Positions 8,410 to 18,095 of a DNA stretch of 64,000 nucleotides are shown one piece after another. The stretch is from Streptomyces europaeiscabiei (GTDB lineage: Bacteria > Actinomycetota > Actinomycetes > Streptomycetales > Streptomycetaceae). The notes under the pieces are model-generated. The model worked only from the letters and a program-made list of their open reading frames with translations, did not search any database and was not told the origin of the DNA. The translations under genes were made by a program, and so were the position numbers. The stretch spans positions 9,986,001-10,050,000 of the forward strand of contig NZ_CP107841.1 in NCBI RefSeq assembly GCF_036346855.1. The letters are read 5' to 3'. Position 1 is the stretch's first letter. Every line of letters begins with the position of its first letter.

Positions 8410-9569
8410 GGACCGTGGCCGTCGTGGGCGCCTCGCTGGCCGGTCTGTCGGCGGCGCGCTCGTTGCGGAAACAGGGCTACGACGGACGGCTGGTCGTCAT
8501 CGGCGACGAGTCCCACCGTCCGTACGACAGGCCCCCGCTGTCCAAGGAGTTCCTGGCCGGCGACCTGGGCGAGGCCGACCTCGCCCTGGAGACGGACGGC
8601 GAGGACCTGCGGGCCCAGTGGCTCCTCGGAGCCCGCGCCACCGGCCTGGACCGCACCCGGCGTGCGGTCCGGCTCGCCGACGGCAGGGAGATCCAGGCCG
8701 ACGGCCTCGTCATCGCGACCGGCGCGGCCGCACGCCGGCTGCCCGGTTCCGAGGGCCTGGCCGGCGTCCACGTCCTGCGCACCCTGGACGACGCCCGCGC
8801 CCTGCGGGACGAACTGGTCCAGGGGGGACGGCTGGTCGTGATCGGCGGCGGATTCGTCGGCGCCGAGGTGGCCTCCACCGCCTATGCGCTCGGGCTGGAG
8901 GTGACGGTCGTCGAAGCGGCACCCACGCCCCTCGCCGCCCCGCTCGGCCAGGCCATGGGCAGCATCGTCTCCGCCCTCCATCTGGACCACGGCGTACGGC
9001 TGTTGTGTGGAGTCGGCGTCAAGGGCCTGAGCGGGGAGCGCAAGGTCGAGGCCGTCCTGCTGGAGGACGGCCGCAGCATCCCCGCCGACCTCGTCGTCGT
9101 GGGGGTGGGCGCACTCCCGTGCGTCGACTGGCTGGAAGGATCCGGCGTCGCGCTCGACAACGGCGTGAAGTGCGGCGCGGACGGCCGCACCAGCCTGGCC
9201 GGCGTGGTCGCGGTCGGCGACTGCGCCTCCTGGTACGACCCCCGCGCGGGCGAGCATCGCCGCGTGGAGCACTGGACCGGCGCACTGGAACGCCCGGCGG
9301 CGGCCGTCGCCACCCTGCTGGCCGGGGGAGCGGTGGAACCGGGTGTGCCCCGGCCGCCGTACTTCTGGTCGGACCAGTACGGCGTCAAGATCCAGTTCGC
9401 CGGTCACGCGGCCGGCGCCGACAGCGTGACGGTCGAGGAAGGCGCACCCGACGACCGCAACATCCTGGCGGTCTACCGGCGCGCCGGCCATCCGGTCGCC
9501 GTCCTCGGGATGAACCAGCCACGGCTGTTCACCCGTTGGCGCAAGCAGCTCGCCGCCGCGGCCTCCTGA
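8406..9569 (+). CDS. FAD-dependent ferredoxin reductase of the Rieske system
   Basis: 387 residues from GTG 8406, overlapping the ferredoxin stop by four bases (GTGA). It has the N-terminal FAD motif VVGASLAGLSAARSLRKQG, the YDRPPLSKEFL motif of the putidaredoxin/phenylpropionate reductase group, an NADH-binding GGGFVGAEVAS, and a late VAVGDCA FAD contact. It moves electrons from NAD(P)H to the Rieske ferredoxin. This differs from the GbcB-type ferredoxin-fused reductase of Pseudomonas betaine demethylase. Confidence 0.9.
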   Translation: MRTVAVVGASLAGLSAARSLRKQGYDGRLVVIGDESHRPYDRPPLSKEFLAGDLGEADLALETDGEDLRAQWLLGARATGLDRTRRAVRLADGREIQADGLVIATGAAARRLPGSEGLAGVHVLRTLDDARALRDELVQGGRLVVIGGGFVGAEVASTAYALGLEVTVVEAAPTPLAAPLGQAMGSIVSALHLDHGVRLLCGVGVKGLSGERKVEAVLLEDGRSIPADLVVVGVGALPCVDWLEGSGVALDNGVKCGADGRTSLAGVVAVGDCASWYDPRAGEHRRVEHWTGALERPAAAVATLLAGGAVEPGVPRPPYFWSDQYGVKIQFAGHAAGADSVTVEEGAPDDRNILAVYRRAGHPVAVLGMNQPRLFTRWRKQLAAAAS

Positions 9570-9699
9570 CCCGGCACGCGCTCCACCCCACGCTGCGGCC
9601 GCCACGGCACGCAGCGTCGCTTCACCTCCACCGCCGTCCGGATTCGCTCTTCCCGGCGCGTGACCGCCCGATCCACGACGTTCCTCCGAGGAGTGCCCT

Positions 9700-10827
9700 G
9701 TGACCTCGACCAGCCTGCCGGACAGCCTGATCGCCACCCTCCCCGGCTCCTCCTACACCGATCCCGCGATCTTCGCACTGGAACAGGAACGCATCTTCGA
9801 GACGATGTGGTTCTGCGCCGCCCGCTCCTCGGACCTGGCGAAGCCCGGTGCCTTCCGCACCGTCGACGTGGGCCGCGAGAGCATCCTGATCACCCGAGCC
9901 CGGGACAACTCGATCCGCGCCCACTTCAACGTCTGCCGGCACCGTGGGGCCAAGCTCTGCACGGAGGAGAGCGGCGAGGTCAAGCGGGCCTTCCAGTGCC
10001 CGTACCACGCCTGGACCTACGGCCTGGACGGCAAGCTCGTCGCGGCTCCCAACCTCACCAAGATGCCCGACGTCGGCCGCACCGAGTACGGCCTGGTGAG
10101 CGTGGCCGTCCGCGAATGGCTCGGCTACGTCTGGGTCTGTCTCGCGGAGAACCCGCCCTCGTTCGAGGAGGACGTGCTGGGCGCGGTCGTCGAGCGGCTC
10201 GGCGACGTCGAGTCGATCGAGCGCTACGACATCGACAACCTCTCGGTGGGCAAGCGGATCGTCTACGACGTCAAGGCCAACTGGAAGCTCATCATCGAGA
10301 ACTTCATGGAGTGCTACCACTGCGCCACGATCCACCCCGAACTCACCGAGGTGCTGCCCGAGTTCGCGGACGGCTACGCGGCCCAGTACTACGTCGGGCA
10401 CGGCGCCGAGTTCGGTGAGGAGGTCCAGGGCTTCACGGTGGACGGCTCCGAGGGGCTGGACCGCATTCCCGGCGTCGCCGAGGACCAGGACCGCCGCTAC
10501 TACGCGATCACCGTCAGGCCGCAGGTCTTCATCAACCTCGTCCCCGACCATGTGATCTTCCACCGGATGTACCCGGTGGCCGTAGACCGCACGATCGTCG
10601 AGTGCGACTGGCTCTACCTCCCGCACGTCGTCGAGAGCGGCAAGGACGTCAGCCGGTCCGTGGAACTCTTCGACCGGGTCAACCGGCAGGACTTCGAGGC
10701 GTGCGAGCGGACGCAGCCCGGAATGCACTCACGGCTGTATGCCAAGGGCGGTGTACTGGTGCCCAGCGAGCACCACATAGGCGCCTTCCACGACTGGGTG
10801 ACCGAGCGCCTGGGCGGCTCGCAGTAG
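9700..10827 (+). CDS. Rieske oxygenase, probable glycine betaine N-demethylase (GbcA-like)
   Basis: 375 residues from GTG 9700 behind GAGGAG. N-terminal Rieske domain ligands are CRHRGAKL and CPYHAWTYGLDG. The mononuclear iron site is ENFMECYHCATIHPE. Length and motif order fit the alpha-subunit group that includes GbcA and stachydrine demethylase. With choline, dimethylglycine and sarcosine oxidation genes around it, the likely reaction is glycine betaine to dimethylglycine plus formaldehyde. Another quaternary amine such as carnitine or stachydrine is possible. It converges on the IclR gene with only nine bases between stops. Confidence 0.85.
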   Translation: MTSTSLPDSLIATLPGSSYTDPAIFALEQERIFETMWFCAARSSDLAKPGAFRTVDVGRESILITRARDNSIRAHFNVCRHRGAKLCTEESGEVKRAFQCPYHAWTYGLDGKLVAAPNLTKMPDVGRTEYGLVSVAVREWLGYVWVCLAENPPSFEEDVLGAVVERLGDVESIERYDIDNLSVGKRIVYDVKANWKLIIENFMECYHCATIHPELTEVLPEFADGYAAQYYVGHGAEFGEEVQGFTVDGSEGLDRIPGVAEDQDRRYYAITVRPQVFINLVPDHVIFHRMYPVAVDRTIVECDWLYLPHVVESGKDVSRSVELFDRVNRQDFEACERTQPGMHSRLYAKGGVLVPSEHHIGAFHDWVTERLGGSQ

Positions 10828-10836
10828 CCGGGCGGG

Positions 10837-11634
10837 TCAGCCCAGGTAGCCCATGCGGTGGCTGATCTCCTCGGCGCCCTTGATCAGCACGGGGGCCAGC
10901 TCGCGCATCCGCTCCTCGGTGAACCGGTACGAGGGGCCGGAGGCGGTGAGCGCCGCTATGACCTCGCCCTCCCGGTCGAGCACCGGCGCGGCCATGGCGT
11001 GCAGGCCGATCTCCAGCTCCTCCTGGGTCCAGGCGTAACCGGCCTCCCGTACCTCGACGAGGTGCTTCTCCAGCTTCGTCCTCGAGGTGATGGTGTGCGG
11101 TGTGACCTTCTTGAGGCCGGCCTCGGCGAGCAGCGCGGCGCGCTGCTTGGCGGGCAGATAGGCCAGCAGGACCTTGCCGCTCGACGTCGCGTGCAACGGG
11201 GTGAGCTGGCCGACCCAGTTGTGCGCGGTGACCGCTCCGGGACCGCGCACCTGGTAGAGGTTGACCGCGTAGTGCTCCTGCAGCACGGCGATGTTGACGG
11301 TCTCGCCGATCTCCTCGGCCAGGCTCTCGCAGACGGGGCGGCCCTGCTGGGTGATGTCGATGCGTCCCGTCACCGCGCCGGCCAGGCGTACGATGCCGAA
11401 GCCGAGGCGGTACTTGCCCCGCTCGCCCGCCTGCTCCACCAGGCCGCGCGCCTCCAGGGCGCCGAGAAGGCGGAAGGCGGTGGACTTGTGAACTTCGATT
11501 TCCGCGGCCACTTCGCTGACGCCCGCCTCGCCCCGGTGGGCCAGGATCTCCATCACGCTGATGGCGCGGTCCACGGACTGCACTCCGCCGGCCTGCGAGT
11601 TCGAGGTCTCCGTGTCGTTGCTGTAGTTGCTCAC
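10837..11634 (-). CDS. IclR-family regulator of the betaine island
   Basis: 265 residues from GTG 11634. No Shine-Dalgarno is seen just upstream; the start was chosen because the winged-helix region (about residues 15-75: SVDRAISVMEIL then EIEVHKSTAFRLLGALEARG) needs little extension. Residues ~90-260 are the IclR effector domain (LHATSSGKVLLAY). It is divergent from betA across a motif-rich spacer. IclR proteins usually repress or activate adjacent catabolic genes in response to a pathway metabolite. The recurrence of its promoter motifs through the island suggests wider control, including of itself. Confidence 0.9.
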   Translation of the reverse strand: MSNYSNDTETSNSQAGGVQSVDRAISVMEILAHRGEAGVSEVAAEIEVHKSTAFRLLGALEARGLVEQAGERGKYRLGFGIVRLAGAVTGRIDITQQGRPVCESLAEEIGETVNIAVLQEHYAVNLYQVRGPGAVTAHNWVGQLTPLHATSSGKVLLAYLPAKQRAALLAEAGLKKVTPHTITSRTKLEKHLVEVREAGYAWTQEELEIGLHAMAAPVLDREGEVIAALTASGPSYRFTEERMRELAPVLIKGAEEISHRMGYLG

Positions 11635-11640
11635 AGTGAA

Positions 11641-11654
11641 ACTATACGCGTAGT
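11641..11654. promoter_or_regulatory. Candidate operator overlapping the iclR promoter
   Basis: ACTATACGCGTAGT is a near-palindrome seven bases upstream of the regulator start. It contains TATACGC, the reverse of the GCGTATA found 70 bases away before betA. Autoregulation is inferred. Confidence 0.45.
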
Positions 11655-11700
11655 AAACAACACCATTGCAAGTAACGACGGCGAAACACTGACCTTGCAA

Positions 11701-11730
11701 GTTGCGTTGTTCGCAACCTAGTGCGTATAG
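11701..11730. promoter_or_regulatory. Candidate operator before betA
   Basis: GTTGCG-N5-CGCAAC (11701-11717) is a perfect six-base-arm inverted repeat, followed three bases later by GTGCGTATAG (11721-11730). Both elements recur elsewhere in the island. Two TTGCAAGT copies lie to its left. Confidence 0.55.
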
Positions 11731-11783
11731 CGCTACTCGACTAGCATGCTCGCGTATCTACGGCGCGAGCGAGACGAGGCACC

Positions 11784-13460
11784 ATGGCTCCCTTGCAATA
11801 CGACTTCGTCATCGTCGGCGGCGGATCAGCCGGCTGTGCATTGGCGAACAGACTCTCCGCGGACCCGGCGAACCGGGTGCTGGTGCTGGAGGCCGGCCGG
11901 TCCGACTACCCGTGGGATGTCTTCATCCACATGCCCGCGGCGCTGACCTATCCGATCGGCAGCCGGTTCTACGACTGGAAGTACGAGTCCGAGCCCGAAC
12001 CCCACATGGGCAACCGCCGCGTCTACCACGCCCGCGGCAAGGTGCTGGGCGGCTCCAGCAGCATCAACGGCATGATCTTCCAGCGCGGCAACCCCATGGA
12101 CTACGAACGCTGGGCGGCCGACGCGGGGATGCAGAACTGGGACTACGCGCACTGTCTGCCGTACTTCCGGCGCATGGAGAACTGTCTCGCCGCCGACCCG
12201 GACGACGAGTTCCGCGGCCACGACGGCCCCCTCGTCCTCGAACGGGGCCCCGCGACCAACCCCCTCTTCGGTGCCTTCCTCAAGGCCACCGAGGAGGCGG
12301 GCTACGCACCCACGGACGACGTCAACGGCTACCGGCAGGAAGGCTTCGCCAAGTTCGACCGCAACGTCCACCGCGGACGTCGGCTCTCGGCCTCGAAGGC
12401 GTACCTCAAGCCCGCCACCAAGCGGCCCAACCTCACCGTGAAGACCCGTGCCCTCGTCACCCGTGTCCTCTTCGAGGGCAAGCGCGCCGTCGGTGTCGAG
12501 TACCGGCGCGGGCGCGGCGCCCCCCAGCAGGTCCGCGCCGGGGAAGTGATTCTCAGCGGCGGCGCGATCAACTCCCCGCAGCTGCTGCAGCTCTCCGGCG
12601 TCGGCAACGCCGAGGAGCTGAGCGCCCTCGGCATCGACGTCGTCCACGACCTCCCGGGCGTCGGCGAGAACATGCAGGACCACCTGGAGGTCTACGTCCA
12701 GTACGCCTGCAAGCAGCCGGTCTCCATGCAGCCGTACATGGCGAAGTGGCGCGCGCCCTTCATCGGGCTGCAGTGGCTCTTCCGCAAGGGCCCCGCCGCC
12801 ACCAACCACTTCGAGGCCGGCGGGTTCGCCCGCAGCAACGAGGACGTCGAGTACCCCAACCTGATGTTCCACTTCCTGCCGATCGCCGTCCGCTACGACG
12901 GCTCCTCGCCGGCCGGCGGCCACGGCTACCAGGTGCACGTGGGACCGATGTACTCCGACGCCATCGGCTCGGTGAAGATCAAGAGCAAGGACCCGCGCGA
13001 ACACCCCGCGCTGCGGTTCAACTACCTCTCCACGGAGCAGGACCGCCGTGAGTGGGTCGAGGCGATCCGCGTGGCCCGCAAGCTCCTCAGCCAGCCCGCG
13101 CTCGCCCCGTACAACGACGGGGAGGTCTCGCCCGGGCCGCAGGTGGAGTCGGACGAGGAGATCCTCGCCTGGGTCGCGAAGGAGGGCGAGACCGCCCTGC
13201 ACCCGTCCTGCACCTGCAAGATGGGCCCCTCCACCGACGAGATGGCCGTCGTCGACCCGGACAGCCTGCGGGTGCACGGCGTCGAGGGGCTGCGCGTGGT
13301 GGACGCGTCGGTGATGCCGTACGTCACCAACGGCAACATCTACGCACCGGTGATGATGATCGCGGAGAAGGCCGCCGACCTGATCCTGGGCAAGGAGCCG
13401 CTGGCGCCGTCCAAGGCCGCGTACTACCGCCACCGTGACGCCCAGCAGCAGGCGGGGTAG
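11784..13460 (+). CDS. betA: Choline dehydrogenase, GMC oxidoreductase
   Basis: 558 residues, the usual BetA length. The FAD motif is [19 protein letters not shown] at residues 7-25, GMC signature 1 is [13 protein letters not shown], and signature 2 is [15 protein letters not shown]. The C-terminal catalytic region has HPSCTCKMG and [18 protein letters not shown]. It oxidises choline to betaine aldehyde, and often the aldehyde to betaine, at the membrane or with an artificial acceptor. The aldehyde dehydrogenase gene lies 2 kb downstream and the transporter follows, which supports the substrate assignment. Confidence 0.93.
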   Translation: MAPLQYDFVIVGGGSAGCALANRLSADPANRVLVLEAGRSDYPWDVFIHMPAALTYPIGSRFYDWKYESEPEPHMGNRRVYHARGKVLGGSSSINGMIFQRGNPMDYERWAADAGMQNWDYAHCLPYFRRMENCLAADPDDEFRGHDGPLVLERGPATNPLFGAFLKATEEAGYAPTDDVNGYRQEGFAKFDRNVHRGRRLSASKAYLKPATKRPNLTVKTRALVTRVLFEGKRAVGVEYRRGRGAPQQVRAGEVILSGGAINSPQLLQLSGVGNAEELSALGIDVVHDLPGVGENMQDHLEVYVQYACKQPVSMQPYMAKWRAPFIGLQWLFRKGPAATNHFEAGGFARSNEDVEYPNLMFHFLPIAVRYDGSSPAGGHGYQVHVGPMYSDAIGSVKIKSKDPREHPALRFNYLSTEQDRREWVEAIRVARKLLSQPALAPYNDGEVSPGPQVESDEEILAWVAKEGETALHPSCTCKMGPSTDEMAVVDPDSLRVHGVEGLRVVDASVMPYVTNGNIYAPVMMIAEKAADLILGKEPLAPSKAAYYRHRDAQQQAG

Positions 13461-13463
13461 GGG

Positions 13464-14300
13464 TTGAGCGCCGCAGGACTCCGGGCGCTGCTGAACGGCG
13501 TCCGCTACGAGGTGCTGCCCGCGAAGGCGACCGAGGACAAGGTCCTCGCCCATGTTCCGCGCGACGTCGTCGTCACCGTGACGGCGTCGCCGGTCAAGGG
13601 CCTGGAACCCACCCTCGACCTGACCGCCCGGCTCGCGGCGCACGGCCACCGCGTCGTCCCGCACGTGCCCGCGCGGCTGCTGCGGGACGACGCGCACCTC
13701 AAGGACGTCGTCGACCGGCTCCGTGCGGCGGGCGTGGACGACGTCTTCGTCCCGGCGGGCGACGCCGACCCGCCGGCCGGGGCCTACGACGGGGCGCTGC
13801 CGGTGCTCCGCGGGCTGAGTGAGCTGGGGGCGCCCTTCGCGCGCGTCGGTGTCACCGGCTACCCCGAGAGCCATCCGCTCATCCACGACGACATCACCGT
13901 CCAGGCGATGTGGGACAAGCGCGAGCACGCCACGTACATCGTGAGCAACCTGTGCTTCGACCCGCGCGTGCTCGGGGAGTGGATCGCCCGGATACGGGGC
14001 CGGGGCATCGCCCTGCCCGTGCACGTCGGTGTCGCCGGCCCCGTTCAGCGGGCGAAGCTGCTGTCCATGGCGACGAAGATCGGTGTGGGCGAGTCGACGC
14101 GCTTCCTGACGAAGCACCCGTCGTGGTTCCTGCGGTTCGCGACGCCCGGGGGGTACACGCCGGAGAGGCTGCTGACGCGTACCGAGGAGGCGCTCACCGC
14201 GCCCGCGTCGGGGGTGGCCGGGCTGCACCTGTTCACGTTCAACCAGATCGCCGAGACGGAGGCGTGGCGCCGCGCGCTGCTGGAGCGCCTCGGCGGCTGA
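13464..14300 (+). CDS. Methylenetetrahydrofolate reductase-like protein
   Basis: 278 residues from TTG 13464, three bases after the betA stop, so the two are one operon. The barrel pattern of MetF is present: VTVTASPVKGLEPTLDLTARLAAHGHRVVPHVPARL early, a GVTGYPESHPL motif, a late SNLCFDPRV, and an HLFTFNQI end. It is shorter than typical MetF and lacks a regulatory tail. The likely role is reduction of 5,10-methylene-THF, or a related folate or flavin step on the C1 units released by the dimethylglycine and sarcosine oxidases. The exact reaction is inferred. Confidence 0.75.
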   Translation: MSAAGLRALLNGVRYEVLPAKATEDKVLAHVPRDVVVTVTASPVKGLEPTLDLTARLAAHGHRVVPHVPARLLRDDAHLKDVVDRLRAAGVDDVFVPAGDADPPAGAYDGALPVLRGLSELGAPFARVGVTGYPESHPLIHDDITVQAMWDKREHATYIVSNLCFDPRVLGEWIARIRGRGIALPVHVGVAGPVQRAKLLSMATKIGVGESTRFLTKHPSWFLRFATPGGYTPERLLTRTEEALTAPASGVAGLHLFTFNQIAETEAWRRALLERLGG

Positions 14301-14379
14301 AGGAGCCCCACGGCCGTATACGAAGACGGACGGGCCCGGAGCGGCAAAGAGGCAGAGCGGCAAGGGGCGGATCAACAAA

Positions 14380-14407
14380 GGGCGGAGCCGGAAGTCCGGC
14401 TCCGCCC
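14380..14407. terminator. Bidirectional terminator between converging genes
   Basis: GGGCGGAGCCGGA (14380-14392) pairs with TCCGGCTCCGCCC (14395-14407), a 13-bp stem with an AG centre. It sits between the MTHFR-like gene and purU, whose 3' ends face each other. Confidence 0.85.
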
Positions 14408-14425
14408 GCAGTCCTGCCGTATCGC

Positions 14426-15298
14426 TCAGCGGAAGACCACCGTGCGGTTGCCGTCCACCATGACGCGGCTCTCGCTGTGCCACTTCACCGCGTGGGCGAG
14501 GACCTGCGCCTCGACGTCCCGGCCGACGGTGACCAGGTCGCCGGGGTCCAGCGAGTGGTCGACCCTGACCACGTCCTGCTCGATGATCTGCCCCTCGTCC
14601 AGGTCCGAGGTCACGTAGTGCGCGGTGGCGCCGACGAGCTTCACCCCGCGGTCGTAGGCCTGGTCGTACGGCTTCGCGCCCTTGAAGCTGGGGAGGAAGG
14701 AGTGGTGGATGTTGATGGCGCGGCCCTCGAACTGCTTGCACAGGTCGTCGGAGAGGATCTGCATGTAGCGGGCCAGCACCACCAGGTCGATGTCCAGGTC
14801 GCGGACCAGCTCCAGCAGGCGCGCCTCGCCCTCGGCCTTGGTGTCCCTGGTGACCGGGATGTGGTGGAAGGGGATGCCGTAGGTGTCCGCCAGCCCCTCG
14901 AAGTCCCGGTGGTTGGAGACGATCGCGGGGATCTCGATGTTGAGGGTGCCGGTGCGCGAGCGGAAGAGCAGGTCGTTCAGGCAGTGACCGAACCTGGACA
15001 CCATGATGAGCGTCCGGGTCGGGGTCGACGCCTCGCTCAGGACCCAGGTGATGCCGTACGCCTCGGCCACGGGACCGAATCGGTAACGCAGAGTTTTCAG
15101 GTTCGCGTCCGGGTCGGAGACGTCGAAGTGGACCCTCATGAAGAATCGGCCCTGGCGACGGTCGTCGAACTGCTGGCTCTCCAGGATGTTGCCCGAGTTC
15201 CTGACGAGGAAGCCGCTCACCGCGTGGACCAGTCCGGCGCTGTCGGGACAGGAGAGGGTGAGGACGAACTCACGGCCAGGTTGCGGTCGAGGGGACAT
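14426..15298 (-). CDS. purU: Formyltetrahydrofolate deformylase
   Basis: 290 residues from ATG 15298 with GGAGG five bases upstream. The N-terminal ACT domain (~10-85: VLTLSCPDSAGLVHAVSGFL) is followed by a formyltransferase fold with HHSFLPSF and GATAHYV; the conserved Asp is in DLDEGQIIEQD. It hydrolyses 10-formyl-THF to formate and THF and so recycles folate when much C1 is produced. Its promoter carries the same 32-bp inverted repeat as glyA, linking it to betaine catabolism rather than purine supply. Confidence 0.93.
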   Translation of the reverse strand: MSPRPQPGREFVLTLSCPDSAGLVHAVSGFLVRNSGNILESQQFDDRRQGRFFMRVHFDVSDPDANLKTLRYRFGPVAEAYGITWVLSEASTPTRTLIMVSRFGHCLNDLLFRSRTGTLNIEIPAIVSNHRDFEGLADTYGIPFHHIPVTRDTKAEGEARLLELVRDLDIDLVVLARYMQILSDDLCKQFEGRAINIHHSFLPSFKGAKPYDQAYDRGVKLVGATAHYVTSDLDEGQIIEQDVVRVDHSLDPGDLVTVGRDVEAQVLAHAVKWHSESRVMVDGNRTVVFR

Positions 15299-15313
15299 GA
15301 TGGCCTCCGTCGG

Positions 15314-15345
15314 TGCGTATTGCACAACATGGTGAGCGATACGCA
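15314..15345. promoter_or_regulatory. 32-bp inverted-repeat operator before purU
   Basis: TGCGTAT (15314-15320), 18-base spacer, ATACGCA (15339-15345). The same arms and the same spacer length occur before glyA, and much of the spacer is identical as well. It begins 16 bases from the purU start codon. Confidence 0.75.
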
Positions 15346-15480
15346 ACATGGTCGGCTCGACGCCGCTCGCGGTCAAGAGTCGTCGGGTAAGTGCTCTCAT
15401 GGTGAAATCGTCATCAGCCAACCCCTTGACGTATGTCTATGGCATTCGCAAAGGTGTTCCACCACAAGCAATTGAATGCA

Positions 15481-15491
15481 CGATGCGCAAC
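15481..15491. promoter_or_regulatory. Candidate half-operator before betB
   Basis: CGATGCGCAAC, whose complement GTTGCGCATCG differs by one base from the GTTGCGTATCG within the purU and glyA repeats. It is 25 bases from the betB start. A small imperfect palindrome ATGCGCAACGCAT surrounds it. Confidence 0.5.
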
Positions 15492-15516
15492 GCATTTCAG
15501 CTGAAGGGCTTGGCGC

Positions 15517-16986
15517 GTGGCAGATCTGTATGTGGCTGGGGAATGGCGGGATCCGGTGGCCGGAGGGCGCCGGGAGATCCGCTGTCCCGCTGATGGCACG
15601 CTCACCGCGACCGTTTCGGAAGGGACACGTCCCGACACCGAGGCGGCGATCGCCGCGGCCCGCGGCGCCTTCGACGAGGGACCCTGGCCGCAGACCCCCG
15701 AGCGGGAGCGCGGAGCGTTGCTGCTGCGCACCGCCGACATCGTCGAGCGCGACTCCAAGGAGTTCGCCCGCGCCGAGTCGCTGGACTCCGGAAAGCGGCT
15801 CGTCGAGAGCGAGTACGACATCGCCGACGTCGTCTCCTGCTTCCGCTACTACGGCGGTCTCGGCGGAACCGACGCCGGCCGGGTGATCGACACCGGACGC
15901 GACGACGCCGTCAGCCGGGTCGTCTACGAGCCCATCGGTGTCTGCGGGCTCATCACTCCCTGGAACTACCCGCTGCTGCAGGCCAGTTGGAAGGTCGCCC
16001 CGGCCCTCCTCGCCGGCAACACGATCGTCCTCAAGCCCAGCGAACTCACCCCCTCCACCTCGATCCTGCTGATGAGGGCATTGGCGGAGGCCGGACTCCC
16101 GGCCGGCGCCGCCAACCTCGTCCTGGGTACCGGACCCGAGGTGGGCGCCGCCCTCTCCGAGGACCCGCGTGTCGACATGGTCTCCTTCACCGGGGGCCTG
16201 GAGACCGGCAAGCGGATCATGGCCACCGCCGCGGCGACCGTGAAGAAGGTGGCGCTGGAGCTCGGCGGCAAGAACCCCAACGTGATCTTCGCCGACGCCG
16301 ACTTCGAGACGGCCGTGGACTTCGCCCTCACCGCCGTGTTCCTGCACTCGGGCCAGGTCTGCTCGGCCGGCGCCCGCCTGATCGTCGAGGACTCGATCCA
16401 CGACGCCTTCGTCGACGAGGTGGTCCGCCGCGCCCGGCAGATCCGGCTCGGCGGTCCCTTCGACCCCGAGGCCGAGACCGGGGCACTGATCTCCGCCCAG
16501 CACCGGGAGAAGGTCGAGGCGTACGTCGCGGCGGGGATCGCCGAGGGCGCCGTGCTCCGCTGCGGCGGCACACGGCCCGACGACCCGGCCCTCGCGGATG
16601 GCTACTACTACCCGCCGACCGTCCTCGACGAATGCCGGCAGGACATGCGCGTGGTGCACGAGGAGTCCTTCGGACCCGTGCTCACCGTGGAGCGCTTCAC
16701 CGACGAGGACGACGCCGTACGCATCGCCAACGACACCGAGTACGGACTCGCCGGAGCCGTCTGGACGCAGGACGCGGGCAAGGCCCAGCGGGTCGCCCGG
16801 CGGCTGCGCCACGGCACGGTGTGGATCAACGACTACCACCCCTATGTGCCGCAGGCGGAATGGGGTGGCTTCGGGCATTCGGGCGTGGGCCGGGAGCTGG
16901 GACCGACCGGCCTGAACGAGTACCGAGAGCCCAAACACATCTGGCAGAACATCCAACCCCGGCCGCAACACTGGTTCCGCGGCTGA
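15517..16986 (+). CDS. betB: Betaine aldehyde dehydrogenase
   Basis: 489 residues from GTG 15517. Aldehyde dehydrogenase motifs: [18 protein letters not shown], the SFTGGLETG cofactor loop, catalytic Glu in [12 protein letters not shown], catalytic Cys in [12 protein letters not shown], and the late [13 protein letters not shown]. The C-terminus ([21 protein letters not shown]) is typical of betaine aldehyde dehydrogenases. It oxidises betaine aldehyde to glycine betaine with NAD(P). It leads the transporter operon, with the ATPase gene 20 bases downstream. Confidence 0.92.
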   Translation: MADLYVAGEWRDPVAGGRREIRCPADGTLTATVSEGTRPDTEAAIAAARGAFDEGPWPQTPERERGALLLRTADIVERDSKEFARAESLDSGKRLVESEYDIADVVSCFRYYGGLGGTDAGRVIDTGRDDAVSRVVYEPIGVCGLITPWNYPLLQASWKVAPALLAGNTIVLKPSELTPSTSILLMRALAEAGLPAGAANLVLGTGPEVGAALSEDPRVDMVSFTGGLETGKRIMATAAATVKKVALELGGKNPNVIFADADFETAVDFALTAVFLHSGQVCSAGARLIVEDSIHDAFVDEVVRRARQIRLGGPFDPEAETGALISAQHREKVEAYVAAGIAEGAVLRCGGTRPDDPALADGYYYPPTVLDECRQDMRVVHEESFGPVLTVERFTDEDDAVRIANDTEYGLAGAVWTQDAGKAQRVARRLRHGTVWINDYHPYVPQAEWGGFGHSGVGRELGPTGLNEYREPKHIWQNIQPRPQHWFRG

Positions 16987-17006
16987 ATGCCGAGAAGAGG
17001 TCGATC

Positions 17007-18095
17007 GTGACCCCAACACAGACCGAGGCGCCGCAGCGGCGCAGCACCCCCGAGGACTCGGACGGTACTCCGGTCATATCCGTGCGCCGGCTGTGGAAGG
17101 TGTTCGGGCCGAAGGCCGACCGGGTGCCGGAGTCCGAGGAACTGTGCGGTCTCACCCGCCGCGAGCTGATGGACCGTACGGGATGCACCGCCGCGGTGCG
17201 CGATGTGAACTTCGACGTCCGCAAGGGCGAGGTCTTCGTCGTCATGGGTCTGTCCGGCTCCGGCAAGTCCACGCTGGTGCGATGTCTGACCCGGCTGATC
17301 GAACCCACCGCCGGGGAGATCGTCTTCGAGGGCGAGGACATCCGCGAGGCGGACCCCAAGCGTCTGCGCGACCTCAGGCGCCGCAAGTTCTCCATGGTCT
17401 TCCAGCACTTCGGGCTGCTGCCCCACCGCCGCGTCGTCGACAACGTGTCGTTCGGCCTGGAGATCCGCGGCATGAGCAAGGCCGAGCGCACCAGACGGGC
17501 CCTGGAGGTCGTCGAACTCGTCGGTCTCTCCGGCTACGAGAACTCCTACCCCGACCAGCTCTCCGGCGGTATGCAGCAGCGCGTCGGGCTCGCCCGGGCC
17601 CTGGCCGGCGACCCGGACGTCCTCTTCTTCGACGAACCCTTCTCGGCACTCGACCCGCTGATCCGCCGTGACATGCAGAACGAGGTCATCCGGCTGCACC
17701 ACGAGGTCGGCAAGACGATGGTGTTCATCACCCACGACCTCTCCGAGGCCCTCAAGCTCGGCGACCGCATCCTCATCATGCGCGACGGCAAGATGGTCCA
17801 GTGCGGCACCGGCGACGAACTGGTCGGGGCCCCGGCCGACGACTACGTACGCGAGTTCGTCAAGGACGTCCCGCGCGCCGACGTCCTCACCCTGCGGTGG
17901 ATCATGCGCCCGCTGAACGACGGCGACGCCCTGGACGGCCCCGAGCTGGGCCCGGACGTCGTGGTGCGGGAAGCCACCCGTGCGGTCCTGGCGGCCGACA
18001 AGCCGGTCAAGGTCGTCGAGAACGGTGAACTGATCGGCATCGTCGGCGACGAGGAGATCCTCGCGGTGGTCGCCGGGCAGGAAGGCGGCATGTGA
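17007..18095 (+). CDS. Glycine betaine ABC importer, ATP-binding protein
   Basis: 362 residues from GTG 17007 behind GAAGAGG. It is a ProV/OpuAA-type ATPase: Walker [11 protein letters not shown]-loop [10 protein letters not shown], signature [15 protein letters not shown], Walker [13 protein letters not shown], and H-loop ITHDLSEA. The ~100 C-terminal residues fit a degenerate CBS region, as used for osmotic or substrate regulation in this group. Its TGA overlaps the permease start, so ATPase and permease are coupled. Confidence 0.92.
   Translation: MTPTQTEAPQRRSTPEDSDGTPVISVRRLWKVFGPKADRVPESEELCGLTRRELMDRTGCTAAVRDVNFDVRKGEVFVVMGLSGSGKSTLVRCLTRLIEPTAGEIVFEGEDIREADPKRLRDLRRRKFSMVFQHFGLLPHRRVVDNVSFGLEIRGMSKAERTRRALEVVELVGLSGYENSYPDQLSGGMQQRVGLARALAGDPDVLFFDEPFSALDPLIRRDMQNEVIRLHHEVGKTMVFITHDLSEALKLGDRILIMRDGKMVQCGTGDELVGAPADDYVREFVKDVPRADVLTLRWIMRPLNDGDALDGPELGPDVVVREATRAVLAADKPVKVVENGELIGIVGDEEILAVVAGQEGGM

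Noticed and set aside
11826..14741. 971-codon minus-strand frame across betA, the MTHFR-like gene and purU
   Set aside because: Antisense shadow caused by high third-position GC. The genes on the other frames have clear domains and starts.
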